DNA from: Eucalyptus grandis
Lineage: Eukaryota > Streptophyta > Magnoliopsida > Myrtales > Myrtaceae
Direction of reading: 5' to 3'
Assembly: GCF_016545825.1 (NCBI RefSeq)
Contig: NC_052614.1
Location: 6,032,559-6,096,558, forward strand
Length of the DNA: 64,000 nucleotides
The position numbers and the translations under genes were made by a program. Under the pieces are notes generated by a model. The model had not been told where the DNA came from and made no database searches. It saw only the letters and a program-made list of their open reading frames with translations. The stretch's first letter is position 1; each line of letters starts with the position of its first letter. This document shows positions 61,011 through 64,000 of this stretch, piece after piece.

Positions 61011-61540
61011 AGTACTATGAAAAACCCTAACGCGATATACATGTTATAAATTTACCAAAAACTATTTTTTTAAATCATGAAAAACTCTAAACTAATACGC
61101 ATGAGACAAATTTATTTCAAATTAATTTTTTATCCCAAAAAACCCCAAACTGATAAAGCGATGATAAATATTATCTTCATTAAATTAGATTAATATCATG
61201 AAAAATCACAAAACTAGTACACATATGACAAACATAGCGTAATACCCTAAAGTGGTACACTTGTTAACTTTCATATGTCATTCAACTCAACAATTTAGCA
61301 ATAAACTAATATATGGTAAATTTGTCACAAATGTATAAGTTTCAATTTTTTACTAATCAAAAATTAGCTTTGAGTAAAAATATTATAGGTGTACTAGTTT
61401 AGAATTTTTTATGGTAAAAAATTAGTTTGGAGTAAATTTGTTATAAATATACTAGTTTTGGATTTTCGTAGTTAAAAAATTAGTTTTGAATAAATTTATC
61501 ACATATATATTAATTTCAATTTTTTGTGATATTAATCCTA
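61011..61540. repeat. Foldback repeat with tandem subrepeats in its arms
   Basis: The left arm repeats words like ATGAAAAACTCTAAACTAATACGCATGAGACAAATTTA with a period of about 60-70 bp (written here in separate pieces: ATGAAAAACTC, AAACTAATACGC, GACAAATTTA). The right arm carries the same words inverted (TAAATTTGT, TATACTAGTTT, GATTTTCGTAG). The arms meet near 61260-61300. Confidence 0.6.
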
Positions 61541-62080
61541 AAAAAAATGAACATGAAGGTGACTTGACAACATCCATTTTCAAAGGGCTAATAAAGGTAA
61601 GCAATCATTTTGGGCTATTTCTTTACCTACTTCTTTTGTCCTGAGTAAATTATACCATTTTATATTATATGAAGTCAGATATCATTTTGGGCTCTTAATT
61701 TTGTTCATACTATGGGCTTAGTCGTATCTTTTGACTCGACAAACCCTTCATGAATAGTGCACGCAATCGTCCAATCCAAATATAAGTAATGTTCGCCTAC
61801 AGATATATTACGAAGAAAGACTCCATCCTTTTATTTTTTACATGAAAGAATACTACAGAGACTAATTCTCATACTTACCAACGAGTTTCGATAATGCGCG
61901 GGCATGTCCAAAGAGGTGTTGACGAGGAATTGATAATGCGCTAGGGCGAAACCAAAATAATACGACTTGAAAGAACCAAGATCGCTCTGCGGTTCGACAT
62001 TTGAGTACAAAGTGATTGAATGGTGCTTGAATGGAGTGGGAATTTTGCAAACAAAAAGAATTTAAGGAAAATTAAATGAG
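61541..62080. other. AT-rich spacer, no gene seen
   Basis: An open - strand frame at 61862-62050 has no domain or partner exon; I do not call a gene. Confidence 0.4.
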
Positions 62081-62713
62081 AAAAATTATCCAATGAATCA
62101 TAAACATATTACACTTTTACCAATTTAGTCATAAACTTTTCAATTTTGTCAATTGAATCATAATCTTTATTTTTTACGAATTGAATCCATTTAGTCAATT
62201 TTGATCGAAAATCATTGATGTGAACGCTGGTCGTTTTACATAACATAACCAAGACCGATGTAGATAATTTTTTATAATATTTTTTTTCTTTTCTTCTCTT
62301 TTCCTAATTTTCATTTTTCATTTTTTTCTTTTTTAATTCATTTCCTCTTCTATTACTTTTTTCTTTTCTTTTCTTTTTCTTTATTTCCCTTCGTCGTGCC
62401 TCATCAATGGCTAGCCGAGGTTGTCAACCTTAGGCGAGGGTCACCCTCATTGGTCTCGGGCAAGGGATGCTCAAGCCTAAAGTAGCGATGGCTGCCCTCA
62501 CTAGATTAGGTGAGGGTTGCCTTCGTTGGCCTAGGAAAGCCACCCTCACCTAAGATGGCGAGGGTCACCTTGCCAGCTCAAGTAAGGGCAACCCTTGCCC
62601 TTGCCTAAGCTAGGGTTGCCCTTGCAAGCCTAGCAAGAGATGGCCCTTGCATGAGGTTGATGACCTACGTCTACCATCGACGAGGCTTGGCAGGTTGAAA
62701 AGGGGAAATAAAG

Positions 62714-62744
<31 letters not shown>

Positions 62745-63043
62745 AGAGAAAAAGGAGAAAGGGAGAAAAAAAAAAAAAAAAAGGAAAGAAAGAAATGAGA
62801 AGAAAATGAAAGAATAAATAAATAAATTCAAAATAATTTAAAAATATTATTAAAAATTATCCACTTTAGTATCAATCGTTTTGCTAGGATATTCGGGGTC
62901 CATGTCGGTAATTTCTAGCCAAAATTGATACGATGGACTTAATTGGCAAAAGTGAAGCAATTTAAGATTCAATTAAAAAATTGAAAGGTCTAAAATTGAG
63001 TTTGCAAAAGTGCAATAGGATTAGGACTTTTGGACAATTTTCC
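62081..63043. mobile_element. Large foldback (Mutator-like) element
   Basis: The terminal inverted arms are about 80 bp: AAAATTATCCAATGAATC and CACTTTTACCAA on the left match the reverse complement of TGCAAAAGTGCAATAGG and GGACAATTTTCC on the right. The centre (62400-62660) is GC-rich with words such as GGCGAGGGTCACC and CCTAGCAAG, like the centres of the intron 1 elements, and is followed by a long purine run (62700-62810). No transposase. Confidence 0.6.
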
Positions 63044-64000
63044 CAAAATAAATTGACTAGAATCAAAACTATGTCGCATCAAAGTCTATTGAAACAAATA
63101 TTCGTACTTGGAATGGAAAATTACATGAAATCAAAATGCCAAGGCAATGAAAAGATAAAAGCTCCGGACATAGCCATGCACATATCCCACGTCATGAAAA
63201 CTACCTATTTGTCGTTCGAGTATTTTGTAGAAGAAAGAGACACAAAGAGGTTGGAATGTTGCACTAAATTGATACTAGACTCGTCAAAAAAGCTGTGTTG
63301 GTCAAATTAGGCTTATGTTAGATCACAAAAAGACTCTACCTAAATTGACTTATTTCCATACAATATAAATCTAGTTACTTATACCAACGCAACCCGTATC
63401 CGACCATTGTCCAAACTAACCCATATTGCTAAAATACTTCAATATATAACTCGATTTAGGAAAACTCAATAAAGCAAAGAATGAGCATCTATGAAAGAAA
63501 GAAAAAGTGAATAGAGAGTTATAAAAGTTAGATAAATCTATGTAAGTTGTAAATATATTTAATATCCATATTATTTTGGGTTTTATCATTTTAAATTCAT
63601 TTATAACTCATTTAGTTAATATAACTAATTCATATAATAATTTAGCCCATCAAATGAGGTTAAATTAGTAGTTCGGGAATGAAGCAAGTTTTTTATTTTG
63701 TCGTGCCGTGTCATTGAACTCGTTGAATACATGTGTCGTTTTGGGAACTAAGAATCTAAAATGTTTGTTAATGTTATAATATGTATCGAGTTTGAGTCCG
63801 TGAACGAAACCGAACCCAAGATAAATTAAAGGAAAGTGGATATTTGGATTTCAAGTTGCCGATTTGTAGAGACCAAGCCAAGAATTTGTAGATTATGGAA
63901 ACAAAGCTTCGTTGGAATACAAGTTCAAGAAGTCTGACTTTGTGTCAGAAAAGGAAATAAAATCAAGGCTATCCTAGTAGGTGTGGGCTTTTGGAACTTG
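63044..64000. other. AT-rich end of window, no gene seen
   Basis: An open frame reaching 63310 starts inside the transposon arm and shows no family features. Nothing else is supported. Confidence 0.45.

Noticed and set aside
62610..62831. Phe-rich - strand open frame
   Set aside because: It translates a purine run in the centre of a foldback element.
62981..63310. A 109-codon + strand frame near the right end
   Set aside because: It begins inside the transposon arm, has no recognisable family and no supporting splice or promoter features.

Overview
This is nuclear DNA from a eudicot plant, probably woody. It is AT-rich and repeat-dense, with intron-containing genes, plant-type splice sites, LTR retrotransposons and many small DNA transposons. 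Two families of specialised-metabolism genes dominate: 2-oxoglutarate/Fe(II)-dependent dioxygenases (2-OGD, DMR6-like or 'dioxygenase 19'-like) on the + strand in the left 38 kb, and clade III BAHD acyltransferases (vinorine synthase-like), mostly on the - strand, in the right 26 kb. I cannot name the species from the sequence.

Left part (1-38211): a tandem array of a segment about 11.8 kb long. Unit 1 (1-11798, its left end outside the window), unit 2 (11799-24640), unit 3 (24641-34424, truncated) and unit 4 (34425-38211, only a 3' part, more diverged) each carry a 2-OGD gene with the same four-exon plan. Only unit 2 has an open gene: exons 16044-16325, 18428-18663, 19658-19985 and 20331-20576, 363 residues, with the H-x-D...H iron triad and R-x-S. 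Units 1 and 3 carry frameshifts in exon 1 (unit 3 also in exon 2). Unit 4 keeps exons 3 and 4 only. Each full unit also holds a minisatellite whose repeat number falls 6/4/3, a foldback transposon in intron 1, another at the unit edge, and a trace of a BAHD gene end upstream of the dioxygenase. Unit-specific insertions (about 1 kb and 186 bp in unit 2, 556 bp in unit 3) have clean empty sites in the sister units.

Right part (38212-64000): five BAHD copies or fragments, all damaged. They are a middle fragment at 39630-40210 next to a gutted Ty1/copia element (40211-43200); a near-complete copy at 47849-49121 with one frameshift; a copy at 51658-55464 split inside codon 3 by a 2.54-kb solo LTR and carrying further lesions; a 5' fragment on the + strand at 56496-57677, also split at codon 3, here by a 969-bp hAT element that carries an exon of a polypyrimidine-tract-binding-protein gene; and a multiply frameshifted copy at 59402-60691. 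A second 2.54-kb solo LTR with a perfect 5-bp target duplication lies at 44062-46604. The far right holds foldback elements and otherwise featureless AT-rich DNA.

Together the window reads as a largely decayed cluster that pairs oxidising (2-OGD) and acylating (BAHD) enzymes. One dioxygenase looks functional and one acyltransferase is a single base from intact. The substrate and product cannot be told from sequence.
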